This document shows positions 6,789 to 6,794 of a stretch of DNA of 6,794 nt, in pieces. The notes beneath the pieces are model-generated. The model searched no databases. It was not told where the DNA came from and saw only the letters and a program-made list of their open reading frames with translations. How positions within the stretch are numbered: the stretch's first letter is position 1; each line of letters begins with the position of its first letter. The DNA comes from Thiomonas sp. (GTDB lineage: Bacteria > Pseudomonadota > Gammaproteobacteria > Burkholderiales > Burkholderiaceae_C). The position numbers and the translations under genes were made by a program. The DNA lies in the NCBI GenBank assembly GCA_027451915.1, contig DAIDHU010000323.1, positions 1-6,794 of the forward strand. The letters are read 5' to 3'.

Positions 6789-6794
6789 TGTCGC

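Noticed and set aside
1..6794. A novel or accessory biological system hidden in the window.
   Set aside because: Every long stretch is accounted for by six core dcw genes with intact motifs and even codon usage. There is no spare coding space, transposase, phage gene, tRNA or repeat array.

Overview
The window is a piece of a bacterial dcw (division and cell wall) cluster. It carries six genes on the + strand in the order murG (5' end missing), murC, ddl, ftsQ, ftsA, ftsZ. Base composition is very GC-rich throughout, with strongly GC-biased third codon positions. The protein sequences look betaproteobacterial, most likely Burkholderiales: the FtsQ N-terminus (PLDIRLMN), the FtsA start (MAKEYKDLVVGLDIGTSK), the FtsZ C-terminal tail (EIPAFLRKQAD) and the PAIWR patch in the FtsZ linker all resemble that group from memory. 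I cannot name a genus.

Layout. Positions 1-956 hold the 3' part of murG. murC (953-2371), ddl (2368-3351) and ftsQ (3348-4193) follow, each overlapping its predecessor by exactly 4 bases (ATGA, GTGA, GTGA). ftsA (4194-5441) begins on the base after the ftsQ stop. ftsZ (5532-6728) is the only gene set apart, by a 90-base spacer with inverted repeats, a T6 run and a strong Shine-Dalgarno sequence. After ftsZ there is a 10-bp perfect hairpin, probably a weak or factor-assisted terminator, and then a 14-bp GC palindrome just before the window ends.

How the genes work together. MurG makes lipid II, the last membrane-associated peptidoglycan precursor. MurC adds the first amino acid (L-Ala) to UDP-MurNAc. 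Ddl makes the D-Ala-D-Ala dipeptide that ends the stem peptide. FtsQ is the bitopic divisome scaffold, FtsA the actin-like membrane anchor of the Z ring, and FtsZ the tubulin-like GTPase that forms the ring. The tight junctions imply one polycistronic message with translational coupling from murG to ftsA. ftsZ has its own strong ribosome site and a structured leader, which fits its usual need for higher expression.

I found no mobile element, CRISPR array, RNA gene or unfamiliar gene system, and no clear sign of horizontal transfer. The items most worth a second look are the mutually exclusive hairpins before ftsZ, the unusual actin-like phosphate-2 motif in FtsA, and the ftsQ tail that encodes the ftsA ribosome site.
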